A stretch of 64,000 nucleotides of DNA from Arthrobacter antioxidans (GCF_023100725.1 NZ_CP095501.1:3717784-3781783); one strand, 5' to 3'. Shown: positions 30,647 to 40,173, numbered from the stretch's first letter. Program-made: numbers and translations. The notes: generated by a model from the letters alone, not told the origin.

Positions 30647-30904
30647 ATGAAAACAGGTCTGCACAAGCTTCTTGCTGTTGTCGCCACCCTGATCGCCCTT
30701 GCCCTGACGGGCTGCGACAACCCGACCCAGGATGAGGGCTCCAATAACAACCAGGAACAGCAAGACGATTCCCAGAACCAGGACAACCAGCCGGATGACG
30801 GCAGCGACAATAGCGATGACATCGATGACGGCGACGACGACGGCGGCGCTGGAGAAGACGAGGGCGACGGAGAAGACGACGGCGACGGCGACGGCGACGA
30901 CTGA
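30647..30904 (+). CDS. Small lipoprotein with an extremely acidic tail
   Basis: 85 residues from ATG at 30647, with AGAGGA 7 bases upstream. The first 22 residues are a lipoprotein signal (MKTGLHKLLAVVATLIALAL) ending in the lipobox LTGC, so the mature protein starts at the lipid-modified Cys. The rest is almost only N, Q, D, E, G and S and ends in a DGDGDGDD run. No fold is expected; the tail could bind calcium or other cations, or act as a charged brush on the outer face of the membrane. The low-complexity tail prevents family assignment. Confidence 0.72.
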   Translation: MKTGLHKLLAVVATLIALALTGCDNPTQDEGSNNNQEQQDDSQNQDNQPDDGSDNSDDIDDGDDDGGAGEDEGDGEDDGDGDGDD

Positions 30905-30987
30905 GCATCAGCACTCCTCTTGCTGATCGCTCGACGGCACCTCATTCATTCCAGGCTGAGGTGCCGGTAGACCGTGGCGCGACAGGC

Positions 30988-31506
30988 TCAGTGGATGGCG
31001 AGTTCAAGAGCGAGCACTGCCAGTCCGAGTACTGCCATGATGGCAAGTACCAGGATTTTGAGCCGTGGCCTTACGCGTAGGCGACGAACAGCGAACAACG
31101 TGACGACCATCAGGGTGGCGACGAGCGCTACCGCTATCAGCCGGAGCGCCGGCGCCAGTTCGAGCACGCCGAGGGCGCTGAGCCCCAGGATCGCCATCGG
31201 CGCCAGAAGCACCCCCAGGGACCCGAAACTCACATAGGCGAGATGGGTGAGTTCGGCGCGGGATGGCAGGGAGCTGTCCCGAACCATGTGCGCGGTTACA
31301 TCTGCAACGAACACTGCCAGCAGCGTGCCCACAACGGTGAGCAACAGCGTCAACGCAGCGCCACCGACTGTGGCATGTTCGGAGTCGCGTTCGACGGCGA
31401 TCGTCACGGCCAGCGTGGTGAACGTGACGTACACACGCTCCTTCAGGGCTTCGGAGCGCTGCTGCGCGGTCGCGCCGGGTGGTCCGCTGAAGAGGACGGG
31501 AGCCAC
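30988..31506 (-). CDS. Four-helix integral membrane protein, function unknown
   Basis: 172 residues from GTG at 31506, preceded by AGGAG at 7 bases. The N-terminus (about 30 residues) contains SEALKERVYVTFTTLAVTIAV, followed by hydrophobic segments near 48-70, 88-110, 112-135 and 145-170. Charged residues are few and clustered at the loops. No enzyme or transporter motif is seen. It lies in the envelope/stress group and is convergent with the acidic lipoprotein gene. Confidence 0.7.
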   Translation of the reverse strand: MAPVLFSGPPGATAQQRSEALKERVYVTFTTLAVTIAVERDSEHATVGGAALTLLLTVVGTLLAVFVADVTAHMVRDSSLPSRAELTHLAYVSFGSLGVLLAPMAILGLSALGVLELAPALRLIAVALVATLMVVTLFAVRRLRVRPRLKILVLAIMAVLGLAVLALELAIH

Positions 31507-31728
31507 GTTCTGCTCCTAGAGTCGCTGTATCACAATCCGTGGTGTCTCACCGATGGGCAGGAAGTGCATCTGGCGCTGAGGGCTGCGACGCTACCGGCAC
31601 TGCCATCGGCGCCGGACGAAGGAGCGGGCAACACCCGTCCCACCGACTGACGACTCTCGGCTACCGCACCAGCACCAGTTTCGATGAGGGTTGGGAGTCG
31701 TCCGGCGTCGAGGTTCTACCCGCCCGGG

Positions 31729-32157
31729 TCACCCGCCGGCCGATGCCATGCTGTCGGCGTTCTTCCGAGCCAATGCGGCGTCGAGGACCCTGTACTCGGC
31801 CTCTTCCACAGCCCAGTAGGCGTACGCGATCGCGAATTTCGCGTCTTCCTCGGCGTCGTCCGCGTTGCGCTGTGCAGCCTTGACGTCGTGCTCTGCCTTC
31901 TTGGATTCGATATCGCGGCGGAGAGAGGCGATGTCCTCGTCCCAGCTCTTCTGCACGTCGCCCCACCACGCAGCGACCTTTCCCTTGTTGGCTTCGGCGG
32001 TCTCGCGCAGCCGGTCCGTGCCCTTCTGCAGCGAGTCCCGTGCGCTCCGGACATCCTGCTGGAGCTTCGCGTGTGCATCCTGCTCGGCGGCGGCGAATCG
32101 GTCTTCTGCTTCTTTCGCTCGGGCCGCAAGCCTGCTCAGATCATCGGAGAGGGGCAT
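31729..32157 (-). CDS. Coiled-coil protein, possible stress-related
   Basis: 142 residues; AAAGGAAA precedes the ATG at 8 bases. The entire chain is predicted helical by eye with heptad-like spacing: LSRLAARAKEAEDRFAAAEQDAHAKL and ASLRRDIESKKAEHDVKAAQRNADDAEEDAKF, ending in a helix WAVEEAEYRVLDAALARKNAD. There is no signal peptide or membrane segment, so it is cytoplasmic. It is rich in Ala, Asp, Glu and Lys. The family is not known; the neighbours are envelope proteins. Confidence 0.72.
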   Translation of the reverse strand: MPLSDDLSRLAARAKEAEDRFAAAEQDAHAKLQQDVRSARDSLQKGTDRLRETAEANKGKVAAWWGDVQKSWDEDIASLRRDIESKKAEHDVKAAQRNADDAEEDAKFAIAYAYWAVEEAEYRVLDAALARKNADSMASAGG

Positions 32158-32467
32158 GAGGATTTCCTTTCACTGTGGTGGCTCTGATTGTGAGGTGACG
32201 GGAGATCGCCGTCTCCGGGACGGCGGTGCCCCTTCGAAGGAGCCGATCCCACCGTCGTTCCAGACTCACCCCTGGGCTCGCGAACGATTAGGGCCGAAAG
32301 TCCTTCGATCAGGTGTGCGCCCTGCATCCGCCGAGGGGGCCGCATGCCGCAGAGCAGGCGCGGTCTCGGCGAACGCTCCGATCCGTGGTCTGGCGGCTGG
32401 GAATGGGACACTTCGCGAGAATTCCCTGGCGTCACGTCGGTCGACGACATCACGGTTCACGTGCGGG
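32158..32467. other. Intergenic stretch upstream of the coiled-coil gene
   Basis: 310 bases between the coiled-coil gene start and the DUF1003 stop, both on the minus strand. It should carry the promoter of the coiled-coil gene. No conserved element or coding frame stands out. Confidence 0.4.
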
Positions 32468-32869
32468 TCACAACGGACCGACAACCCGTCGGTGCAGTTC
32501 CACGGTGAGCCTGTGGATCTCGCGGGTGAGCTCGGTGTTGGTCTTCACTTCCGTCTCCGCCTCGAGGAAATCGTGATCCGCCTTCTCCTGCTGGAAGGCG
32601 GATGCGCGGTTCTGCCCGATCAGGACGAAGGTCGACAGGAAGATCGCCTCCAGTGAAACGACAAGGGTCAGCGTCGGCCACGGGCTCTCCTCGACGAAAA
32701 GCATCCACACGGCGAATACGACGACATGGACGTAGACGAAAGGCATGGATCCGGCGAAGTCGGTGATCACATCGGCAATCCTCAGTTGCGGTTGCCTGGC
32801 GCGCCTTTCCCGGAACCTGGTCACGACCGGGTGTTCATGCAGTGGCGGGGGAGGGTGGAGTCGGGGCAT
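32468..32869 (-). CDS. DUF1003 family membrane protein
   Basis: 133 residues from ATG at 32869, with GAGGAAG upstream; a longer frame to 33442 runs through the next gene and is not used. The family pattern is clear: RIADVITDFAGSMPFVYVHVVVFAVWMLF, then FLSTFVLIGQNR followed by a charged helix (ASAFQQEKADHDFLEAETEVKTNTELTREIHRLT). Two membrane helices lead into a cytoplasmic coiled coil. Function is unknown in general; members often lie near magnesium or stress genes. It follows the bactofilin-like gene by 38 bases and is probably read with it. Confidence 0.85.
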   Translation of the reverse strand: MPRLHPPPPLHEHPVVTRFRERRARQPQLRIADVITDFAGSMPFVYVHVVVFAVWMLFVEESPWPTLTLVVSLEAIFLSTFVLIGQNRASAFQQEKADHDFLEAETEVKTNTELTREIHRLTVELHRRVVGPL

Positions 32870-32907
32870 TGTTCTTCCTCGGAGGGTGTGGCGGGCCAAC
32901 CCGCGCC

Positions 32908-34077
32908 TCAGGCCTGCGTCTGAGCGAAGCCTTGGTCTGTTGTCGACCTGATTGTGGGGGAATCCGGGGCGGCCTCCCCCTCGGTCCAGGCGCGGCGCCA
33001 CGGCCGCTGATCGTAGATCGCAAGGAGTTGCGCGCCGAGACCCAGGAACACCATGGCGGCCCATACGGCGATGTTCAGCCACGGGATCTGCAGTGCGACG
33101 ATGAGGATCACACCGCCGACCAGAGCCTTCACCACCGGAGGCTGGTGTCCCCGGAACAGGAGCCTTCCGATGTAGTACGCGACGTGCACGAATGTCGCCA
33201 GCGTGAGAACAAGCCAGACCAGGAAACCTGCAAGGGCGAGGGGCGCCCCGATGATCGTCACCAGAATGACCAGCAGCGCGATAGGAACAGCGATCGACGC
33301 CACGAATCCGACGAGCAGGGCCCTCCACGGCGTCGGGACGAGCTGATTGGTGACCCGATGCAGCACGCGTGGAAAGAGTAGTCCAGCGAGTGCTGTCACG
33401 AGGCTCAGCGCAACCAGCGCATAGAGCAATCCGAGGAGCCACCCGATGAACAACGCCCAGGGCGAGGGTTCGACAGTGGGTGGCTGCGGTGACACGACAC
33501 GCTCCACCGTGCCGCTGACGGCGCCCTCGGCAATCCGAGCGTCCCGGTCACTGGTATAGGTGACGTCACCTCCGACCGTCCCATCGATGGTGAGGCCTCC
33601 GACGCCGACGATGAGATCACGGCCGACCGCCCCCGCGAGCACGATGTCCTCCGCACCACCCACCAGATCGCCGCCGAACGAACCCGCGTCGGTGACCTTC
33701 ACGATCGACGCGAAGATCGTTCCGCTCCGTGAGATGTCACCGGTGATCGTGACGTCCTGCCCTGCGAGCCGGACATTGCCGTCCACGTTCCCGGTGATGG
33801 TGATGGTCTGGGCCGCTGCAATGACATCACCGGTGACATCACCGGAGATGGTGATGCTCTGTCCTGCTGCGTACACGTCCCCGTCGACATCACCGGCGAT
33901 ATCGACAACCGAATCACTGTAGAACTGCGGACCGACGCCATCGTTGACCACAGCGGGCACGGACGACGGGCCCGATGCCGGAAGAGCAGCGACCGACGCC
34001 GACCCTGTCGCCACGACGAGGATTCCCGCCGTGAGAACAGCGGCAAGAACCCTCCGGGTGTGTGGGATTACTTCCAT
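32908..34077 (-). CDS. Bactofilin-like repeat protein with C-terminal membrane domain
   Basis: 389 residues from ATG at 34077 (AGGAGAG upstream). A signal or anchor segment (about 11-33) leads to an extracytoplasmic part whose residues 55-185 are built of repeats such as GDVDGDVYAAGQSITISGDV, which form the right-handed beta helix seen in polymer-forming bactofilins. Residues 225-370 contain four or five hydrophobic segments. Classical bactofilins are cytoplasmic and lack these helices, so here the filament-like domain appears to be displayed outside the membrane; orientation is inference from the signal-like N-terminus. Confidence 0.8.
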   Translation of the reverse strand: MEVIPHTRRVLAAVLTAGILVVATGSASVAALPASGPSSVPAVVNDGVGPQFYSDSVVDIAGDVDGDVYAAGQSITISGDVTGDVIAAAQTITITGNVDGNVRLAGQDVTITGDISRSGTIFASIVKVTDAGSFGGDLVGGAEDIVLAGAVGRDLIVGVGGLTIDGTVGGDVTYTSDRDARIAEGAVSGTVERVVSPQPPTVEPSPWALFIGWLLGLLYALVALSLVTALAGLLFPRVLHRVTNQLVPTPWRALLVGFVASIAVPIALLVILVTIIGAPLALAGFLVWLVLTLATFVHVAYYIGRLLFRGHQPPVVKALVGGVILIVALQIPWLNIAVWAAMVFLGLGAQLLAIYDQRPWRRAWTEGEAAPDSPTIRSTTDQGFAQTQA

Positions 34078-34303
34078 TGCGACGACTCTCCTGCCTGGGG
34101 TGCACATGATGTGGTGGGCCCTCGTCGGCGTCGCGAGCGTGTGTGCCTGCTGACCAGTCGAAGCTCTTCGGCCGACCCCGACGATGCGAGCGGGTCGAGC
34201 TTCTCAGTGGCGTTCACCCTGGAGGAGAGTCGAAGGTCCCGATAGTGGGACCGTGCTGGTGGTCGGTGCTGTCCCGTGATCCGGACAGGGTCCCGGTCGG
34301 GCT

Positions 34304-34354
34304 CCCACGGAGCCCGGTCGGGGGCCGGCTCAGCCCCCGACCGGGCTCCGTGGG
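34304..34354 (-). terminator. Long hairpin terminator after the glycerophosphodiesterase gene
   Basis: A perfect 21-bp inverted repeat (34304-34324 with 34334-34354) around a 9-base loop. There is no U-tract, as is common for actinobacterial terminators. It lies 18 bases after the stop of the minus-strand gene at 34372. Confidence 0.7.
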
Positions 34355-34371
34355 TCCTCCGGTGAGAACCG

Positions 34372-35616
34372 TCAGTTCGCGTAGACGTCCACCAGGCGCA
34401 GGTCCGGCGTCCACAGCCCCAGCGAGTCGCCGGTGTTGTTGAGCACCGAGGACGGCATCGCGTTGAAGTAGGCGGTCGGCGTGTTCGTGCCGGGCCCGGT
34501 GTGGACGCGCAGCTCACCACCGGGCTGCAGGACGTAGCCGTCCCCCACGCGGAGGACGGTGTTCGCGGCGTCCCGGAGGAAGTAGCCGCTGACGTCGACT
34601 GCGGAGCCGGAGGCGTTCCGCAGCGTCACGTACTCACCGGCGTCCACCTGGACGTCGTCGCCCGCCGGGTTGTTCACGGCCCCGCTGATCTCGAGGGCTG
34701 CACCCGGGAACACGGGGATCCCGCGCAGGTAGCGGCTGTTCTGGATCGGGAAGTCGGTGGTCACGACGTCGACACCGAGGTCCACGACGGCCTGCACGGC
34801 TTCCGGCGAGTTCACGGTGTAGACGCCCATCACGAGGCCCGCGTCCTTGACCCGAGCGACATCGGCGGCAGTGAGGCCACGATAGTTCGCGCCGACGGAA
34901 TCCACGAAGGTGGCCCACTCGGCCAGCACCTCGGACCCCGGGACCACACCCGTGAGCTGCTGCAGTTCCACCTCGGGTGCCAGGGCGGCGAACCTGCGGT
35001 TGGAGGACTCGTCGAAGCCGAGCACCTGCACCTTGTCCGCGTCGACCAGCTTCTGCCAGGCGGGATCGGTGCTCAGCTCGGCGGCCACCAGTTCCTCGAT
35101 GCCGGGTGAGTTCACCGGCGACTTGATCTCGATGTACACGCCGGTGTTGCGGGTGGCCACCGTGGCGGCGTCGTCGAGGTGCGGGACCTTCTCGCCGACG
35201 AAGCGCCCGTCGAAGTACGAGCCGACGTCGAGCTGCTGCAGCTCGGCCCACGTGAAGGACGTGATCGGGTCGCCGGCGCGGGCCGGGAACACGTCCTCCA
35301 CGTTGGTGGTGCGGGCGGGGGTGTCGTCGTGGAAGAGGAACGGGACACCGTCGGCGCTGAGCTGCACATCGATCTCGATGAAGTCCGCGCCGGAGGACCG
35401 GCCGTCCTTGAAGGCCGCCACGGTGTTCTCGGGCGCCGTACCGCCGGCACCGCGGTGTCCCACGAGGACCGGACCCGTCTGGCGCTTGGCCTCGCCGCGA
35501 CCCTCGGACGCCTGGGTGACAGTGCCGACCGGGACGGCGTGGGCGGGAACAGCAAGGAACGAGAGCCCGACGGCGACGGCGGCCGCCGAACGGATGGAAC
35601 GGACGAAACGGGGCAT
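34372..35616 (-). CDS. Secreted glycerophosphodiester phosphodiesterase with C-terminal lamin-tail domain
   Basis: 414 residues from ATG at 35616 (GAAGGGATCC upstream). A signal peptide of about 27 residues ends AHA-VP. The GDPD domain has VGHRGAGGTAPENT (catalytic His-Arg and Glu), FIEIDVQLSADGVPFLFHDD (Glu, Asp, second His) and EIKSP. Residues about 300-414 form a lamin-tail (LTD) beta domain: YVTLRNASGSAVDVSGYFLRD, LRVGDGYVLQPGGELRVHTGPG. It would hydrolyse glycerophosphodiesters such as teichoic acid or phospholipid fragments outside the cell. The added LTD may bind DNA or surfaces; that is inference. Confidence 0.9.
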   Translation of the reverse strand: MPRFVRSIRSAAAVAVGLSFLAVPAHAVPVGTVTQASEGRGEAKRQTGPVLVGHRGAGGTAPENTVAAFKDGRSSGADFIEIDVQLSADGVPFLFHDDTPARTTNVEDVFPARAGDPITSFTWAELQQLDVGSYFDGRFVGEKVPHLDDAATVATRNTGVYIEIKSPVNSPGIEELVAAELSTDPAWQKLVDADKVQVLGFDESSNRRFAALAPEVELQQLTGVVPGSEVLAEWATFVDSVGANYRGLTAADVARVKDAGLVMGVYTVNSPEAVQAVVDLGVDVVTTDFPIQNSRYLRGIPVFPGAALEISGAVNNPAGDDVQVDAGEYVTLRNASGSAVDVSGYFLRDAANTVLRVGDGYVLQPGGELRVHTGPGTNTPTAYFNAMPSSVLNNTGDSLGLWTPDLRLVDVYAN

Positions 35617-35784
35617 GGATGGATCCCTTCGGGTGGAGGACACGCAAGCGATGACCGCTCACCTCGAGCCAACCGTCCCCGTCCGGCACTCCGCTCAATG
35701 GCGCATGAACTGCCGGTGAAAGGCACCGTTACCTCAGGTAACGGCCCACGAGGCTGGGATCCTGACGACCGGGCGCCGGAGCCC

Positions 35785-37224
35785 TCAGAGTCCGAGGGCC
35801 GGGACGGTCAGCCCGAACTCGCGTCGGAGCGCCAGCCTCGCCGCGTTGAGCCCGGCCATCCCGTGGACGCCCGGGCCGGGCGGCGTGGACTGCGAGCAGA
35901 GGTAGACGCCCTTGATCGGCGTCGCCCACGGCTGCAGGGACGGCACCGGCCGGGCGATGATCTGGCGGAGGTTCACCGCCCCGCTGCTGAAGTCACCGCC
36001 CACGTAGTTGGCGTTGTAGACCTCGAGCTCGCCGGCCGTCGTCGTCCGGCTCTGCACGACGACGTCCCGGAAGCCCGGCGCGAACCGCTCGATCTGGGCG
36101 GTCACGGCCTCGGCCATGTCCCGTGTGGAGCCCCGCGGCACGTGGCAGTAGGTCCAGAGCGTGTGCCGGCCCTCGGGCGTGCGGGTGGGATCGAACGACG
36201 ACGGCTGGGAGAGCAGCACGTACGGGCTGTCCGGGTGGATGCCCTGGTTGACCTGCTTCTCACCGGCGGCGATCTCCTCCCGCGTCCCGCCCAGATGCGC
36301 CGTTCCGGCGCGGTGCAGTTCGGGGTGGGTCCACGGGACGGGCCCGGAGAGGATGAAGTCCACCTTGCACGCGGCGTTGCCGTAGGTGAAGGCCTTCAGC
36401 GCCGCCTGGTAGGCGGCCGGGAGGCGCCCCCGGGACATCGCCTGGAACGTCTTCGGTGCGACGTCGAGCAGCACCACCGGCGCGTCCGACACCTCCGCGA
36501 GGGTCTCCACCCTGCTGTCCGTGATGATCTGCCCACCGTGCTGCCGCACGTCGAGCGCCAGGGCGTCCGCGATGGACTGCGATCCCCCGACCGGGATGGG
36601 CCAGCCCCCGGTATGGGCCAGGAGATTCAGCACCAGACCGGCGCCTGCCCCGGTCAGGGAGGGCAGGGTCCCCACGGGGTGCGCCATGACACCCGTGACG
36701 AGGGCCTTCGCCTCCTCGGTGCTGAAGCGGCGGTTCCACCACGGCAGTCCCTGGTCGAGGACCGCGAGGCCGAACCGCACGGTGGCCTCCGGGCTCTTCG
36801 GGACGCGCACCACGTGGTTGAGGGTGAACGCGAGGATGGCCTGTTCGCGGTCGCTCAGCGGCTGCAGGAGCCGCCGGTACGCCTCGCCGTCCACGCCGAG
36901 GCCCTCGACCGTCCTGTCGAGGCTGCGGTAGGCGATACCTGCCCGCCCGTCGTCGAGGGGGTGGGCGAAGGAGACCTCGGGGACCGCGAAGCCGATGCGC
37001 CGGCTCAGCTCGAAGGCGCGGAAGAACGGCGAGGCGAGGGCCATCGGGTGGACGGCCGAGCAGAAATCGTGGAGGTGGTCCTGCTGCATGAGCTCGATGG
37101 ACCGGGAGCCGCCGCCGATGGTCGGCGCGGCTTCGTGGATCCGTACGGACAGGCCTGCGCGCGCCATGACGACGGCGGCCGCGAGTCCGTTGGGACCGGC
37201 GCCGACGACCTCGACATCTACCAT
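35785..37224 (-). CDS. NAD(P)/FAD-dependent oxidoreductase (phytoene-desaturase-like)
   Basis: 479 residues; AAAGGAAG precedes the ATG. The N-terminal dinucleotide fold is VEVVGAGPNGLAAAVVMARAGLSVRIHEA (GxGxxG plus acidic end). IGGGSRS, PVGGSQSIADALA and the C-terminal GVYLCSQSTPPGPGVHGMAGLNAARLAL follow the amine-oxidase/phytoene-desaturase pattern. Length is typical. No carotenoid genes are nearby, so a role in carotenoid synthesis is not supported; this subgroup is often of unknown substrate. Confidence 0.87.
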   Translation of the reverse strand: MVDVEVVGAGPNGLAAAVVMARAGLSVRIHEAAPTIGGGSRSIELMQQDHLHDFCSAVHPMALASPFFRAFELSRRIGFAVPEVSFAHPLDDGRAGIAYRSLDRTVEGLGVDGEAYRRLLQPLSDREQAILAFTLNHVVRVPKSPEATVRFGLAVLDQGLPWWNRRFSTEEAKALVTGVMAHPVGTLPSLTGAGAGLVLNLLAHTGGWPIPVGGSQSIADALALDVRQHGGQIITDSRVETLAEVSDAPVVLLDVAPKTFQAMSRGRLPAAYQAALKAFTYGNAACKVDFILSGPVPWTHPELHRAGTAHLGGTREEIAAGEKQVNQGIHPDSPYVLLSQPSSFDPTRTPEGRHTLWTYCHVPRGSTRDMAEAVTAQIERFAPGFRDVVVQSRTTTAGELEVYNANYVGGDFSSGAVNLRQIIARPVPSLQPWATPIKGVYLCSQSTPPGPGVHGMAGLNAARLALRREFGLTVPALGL

Positions 37225-37260
37225 GGCTTCCTTTCTTCGGGGCGGGGCGATCCCCGCCGG

Positions 37261-38358
37261 TCAGGTCTCCGTGCTCGTGCGGCTGCGCCCGCCGACCCGA
37301 TCGGCCGCCTGCCGGAGTCGGTCGACGGTCCGCCGTGCGGCTGCCGGCCCCCTCCGGCGCGCGGCCAGCAGTGACGCCACCGCGGTGTAGCGGCCGGCGT
37401 CGAGCGGGATGTCGTAGGTCGTGGGCACCACCACCACGTTCTTCGAGAAGTTCCGCTTGAACGTCGTGACGTTGGCCAGTGACGGGTAGTTCTCGCTCTC
37501 GATGCCGGTGAGGCCGCACGCGGTGTTCCCCCCGGCCTTGAGCGCCCTGAACGCCTCCCACAGCAGCAGGTAGGGGGCGAAGGTGTTGCGTGCCGCGAGG
37601 GTACTGCCGGCGAAGTAGTAGACGGCGTGGCCGCGGTACTCCGTGGTGATGAGCCAGCTCAGGGGCCTCCCGGCACGGTACGCGACGAGGAGGCGGAGGT
37701 GGTCGCCGAGTACGGTCAGCAGGGTCTCGTAGTAGGACGAGTCGAAGGACTGGAAGCCGTCGCGTTCCGCGGTCTCCTGCAGGATCGGGTACAGCTCGGT
37801 CGCGAAGACCTGCTTCCATTCGCTGCGCGGAATATGTTTGATCTCGATGCCGTTGCGTTGGGCCCGCCGGATGCTGTTGCGTGCGTTCGGCCGGAAACTC
37901 TTCAGCAGGTCCGCCTCGGACGGCGTGAGGTCGACGACGATCTCCCGCTCGTACCAGCCGTGCTCGATCGGACCGGCAGCGGGGGCCTGCGGGGTGGCGA
38001 CCTGCAGGCGGACATAGAGCGGGTGCACCGTCGGGTGGTCCCGGAACTGCCGGCGCACGGTCTCCATCAACAGGCGCTCCGCCGCGGGGGTCCGCTCCGC
38101 GAACCAGACCGGTCCGTTGACCACGACGACGGATTCCCGGAAGCGACGGACCACGTGGACGTAACTGGCGGTCGCGACGAGCGTGCCCGCTGCATCCCGG
38201 TACGCCCAGATGCCCAGCGGCGTGCGCCCGAGGGCCCGCTCGAAGTCGACCCAATCGGGCGTCTGCTCGAGCGGGATCACCACCACGGGGTGCGCGGCGG
38301 CGATGGCGTCGAAGGCCTGCCGGTCGAGCGGGCTGTAGGTCAGGAGTGCTTCGTTCAC
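37261..38358 (-). CDS. Fem-like aminoacyltransferase (GNAT fold)
   Basis: 365 residues from GTG at 38358 (GAGAGA upstream), 10 bases after the stop of the glycosyltransferase gene. A Met 28 codons upstream would overlap that gene and is less likely. FemABX features: LKSFRPNARNSIRRAQRNGIEIKH, ELYPILQETAERDGFQSFDSSYYETLLTVLG, YRGHAVYYFAGSTLAARNTFAPYLLLWEAFRALKAGGNTACGLTGIE. Such enzymes add amino acids from aminoacyl-tRNA to peptidoglycan precursors. The protein ends in a basic tail. It probably acts in cell-wall crossbridge synthesis or a similar transfer to lipid-linked precursors. Confidence 0.88.
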   Translation of the reverse strand: MNEALLTYSPLDRQAFDAIAAAHPVVVIPLEQTPDWVDFERALGRTPLGIWAYRDAAGTLVATASYVHVVRRFRESVVVVNGPVWFAERTPAAERLLMETVRRQFRDHPTVHPLYVRLQVATPQAPAAGPIEHGWYEREIVVDLTPSEADLLKSFRPNARNSIRRAQRNGIEIKHIPRSEWKQVFATELYPILQETAERDGFQSFDSSYYETLLTVLGDHLRLLVAYRAGRPLSWLITTEYRGHAVYYFAGSTLAARNTFAPYLLLWEAFRALKAGGNTACGLTGIESENYPSLANVTTFKRNFSKNVVVVPTTYDIPLDAGRYTAVASLLAARRRGPAAARRTVDRLRQAADRVGGRSRTSTET

Positions 38359-38368
38359 TGGGGGTCTC

Positions 38369-39982
38369 TCACTGGAGGTCTGCTCGGGTCGATGATCGGG
38401 CGCGCTGCGGATCGGGAGTGCCGGCCGACCGGGGTCCGTCACCGTCGGCCGACGCGGTGAGGGTTGCGTCCGCGCGGTCCTGCAAGCCTATCGGAGCAGC
38501 GCGCACGGAGGGCTCCGCCGTCCGCAGCCCCTCCGACGGCCCCCGACGGGGCGAGGATCCCCGGGTTCCCAGGGTGAACCGGTCGCGCGCCCCGTCGAAC
38601 GGGCCACCCTGGGGGTCGTCGATGCCGCCACGCCGCACCACATCGCCGCGTGGCGCGAGGATCTCCGCGACGACCACCCCCATGACGTATGCCGTAGCAA
38701 GCATATGAGCGAGGACCGCCCAGGAGTACGTGCCGAGTCCCAGGTTGTTCGCGGCGGCGCCCCCGCTCGTCATGCCCCCGAGATACAGCCAGACCGCCGC
38801 CCAGTGGAGGACCTCCACGAACTGCCAGGCGAGGACCACCCGCCATCGGGGAACCGCGAGTGCCACGAGCGGCACGAGCCACAGGGCGTACTGGGGCGAG
38901 TACACCTTGTTGCAGAGGATGAACGCGCCCACGATGAGCAGGGCCAGTTGGGCGAGCCGGGGCCTGCGCTGCGCCCGCAGCGCGAGGACCGCGATGCCGG
39001 CGCAGGCGAGGACGAACAGGACGGCGGCACCCGTGTTGATGGCGCCCGGTGTGAGGATGGCGACGCCTGCCTGCCGCGCCAGCGCGTTGTAGACGTACCA
39101 ACCCGAGGAGAATCCGGCGTCGCGCGTCTCCGAGAAGGTGAGGAAATAGCCCCAGCCTGCCGGATCACGCAGCAGGAACGGCAGGTTCACGGCGAGCCAG
39201 GCCGCGAGCGCGCCGGCCGCCGCACCGAGGAAGGGACGGTAGCGCCCCGTCCGGATCGCCAGGGCCAGCACCGCCCCGAGAACCAGGACCGGGTAGAGCT
39301 TCACCGCGGCGCCGAGCCCCCAGAGGATCCCGGCCAGGACCGGCCGGTCGCGCGCGAATGCCAGCATTCCGGAGGCCGCGAGGAGCACGGCCCAGAGATC
39401 CCAGTTGATGGTGCCGGCCAGGATGATGACCGGCGCCGTGGCCACGACGGCCGCGTCCCAAGGGCGCCGTCCTGCGAGTCGGAGGGTCGCGAGGACCGTC
39501 AGGATCCACACCCCGGCGAGGAGCACGGCGTTGACGTCGAAATAGAGGCGGGAGGCCGTCGCGGCGTCCGCGCCGCCCGCGACCACCTCCACGAGCACCG
39601 CGGTGCCCGAGGCGAGCAGCCCGAGCAGCACCGGGTACTCGAAGAGTGCGCCGGGGGTGATGAACGGCAGGACGCCCTCCCCGAGACCCCGGCTCCGGTA
39701 GAGCTCGGTCCAGTCGGAGTAGCAGGCGCGGTAGAAGTAGTCCGGGGAGGACCATCCCTGGATCCGGCACGGGTTCTTGACGACGACGGCCAGGACGGCC
39801 GAGCAGACGGTCAGGAGGATCAGCACCCGCTCCACCGTGAACCAGCCCGGCGAGATCCGGCCGGGGTCGGTGCGTCGTCCGAGCGGGCCCCCGACGCCCT
39901 CGACCAGGGGCCGCAGCGCCGGATCGGACCGGCTCGGGACGCTGATGCGGTAGGGGCCGCGCCTGCCCGTGCCCGAGGTCAT
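38369..39982 (-). CDS. Polyprenyl-phosphate-dependent mannosyltransferase-like membrane protein (GT87)
   Basis: 537 residues with about eleven hydrophobic segments. N-terminal cytoplasmic region of about 48 residues, then the first membrane helix and a loop holding [18 protein letters not shown], where the acidic residue is the usual catalytic site of GT-C enzymes. [16 protein letters not shown] and [18 protein letters not shown] match GT87 members. The last 100 residues are charged, non-membrane and Gly/Arg-rich. Related membrane mannosyltransferases work on lipoarabinomannan and similar glycans. It is divergent from ino1, and is followed by the Fem-like gene. Confidence 0.87.
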   Translation of the reverse strand: MTSGTGRRGPYRISVPSRSDPALRPLVEGVGGPLGRRTDPGRISPGWFTVERVLILLTVCSAVLAVVVKNPCRIQGWSSPDYFYRACYSDWTELYRSRGLGEGVLPFITPGALFEYPVLLGLLASGTAVLVEVVAGGADAATASRLYFDVNAVLLAGVWILTVLATLRLAGRRPWDAAVVATAPVIILAGTINWDLWAVLLAASGMLAFARDRPVLAGILWGLGAAVKLYPVLVLGAVLALAIRTGRYRPFLGAAAGALAAWLAVNLPFLLRDPAGWGYFLTFSETRDAGFSSGWYVYNALARQAGVAILTPGAINTGAAVLFVLACAGIAVLALRAQRRPRLAQLALLIVGAFILCNKVYSPQYALWLVPLVALAVPRWRVVLAWQFVEVLHWAAVWLYLGGMTSGGAAANNLGLGTYSWAVLAHMLATAYVMGVVVAEILAPRGDVVRRGGIDDPQGGPFDGARDRFTLGTRGSSPRRGPSEGLRTAEPSVRAAPIGLQDRADATLTASADGDGPRSAGTPDPQRARSSTRADLQ

Positions 39983-40059
39983 CCCCCGAGCCTAGCCGCC
40001 CCGCACCCGGCGGACGGGCAGCGCTCCGGGCACGCGATCGGGGGCGGGGACCGGATCGA

Positions 40060-40085
40060 GGAATGAGGCGGCAGCCGCCCGCGTT
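40060..40085 (+). promoter_or_regulatory. SigR/SigH-type promoter of ino1
   Basis: GGAAT at 40060-40064, 18 bases, GTT at 40083-40085. It lies 88 bases upstream of the ino1 start at 40174. Confidence 0.6.
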
Positions 40086-40173
40086 GGAAACTGAACGTAC
40101 ACTGGCATTCCCTGCCGACCGCGCCCGGGGCGACGACGGCCGGGGCATATTCAACTGGCTTTCGAGGAGAACT

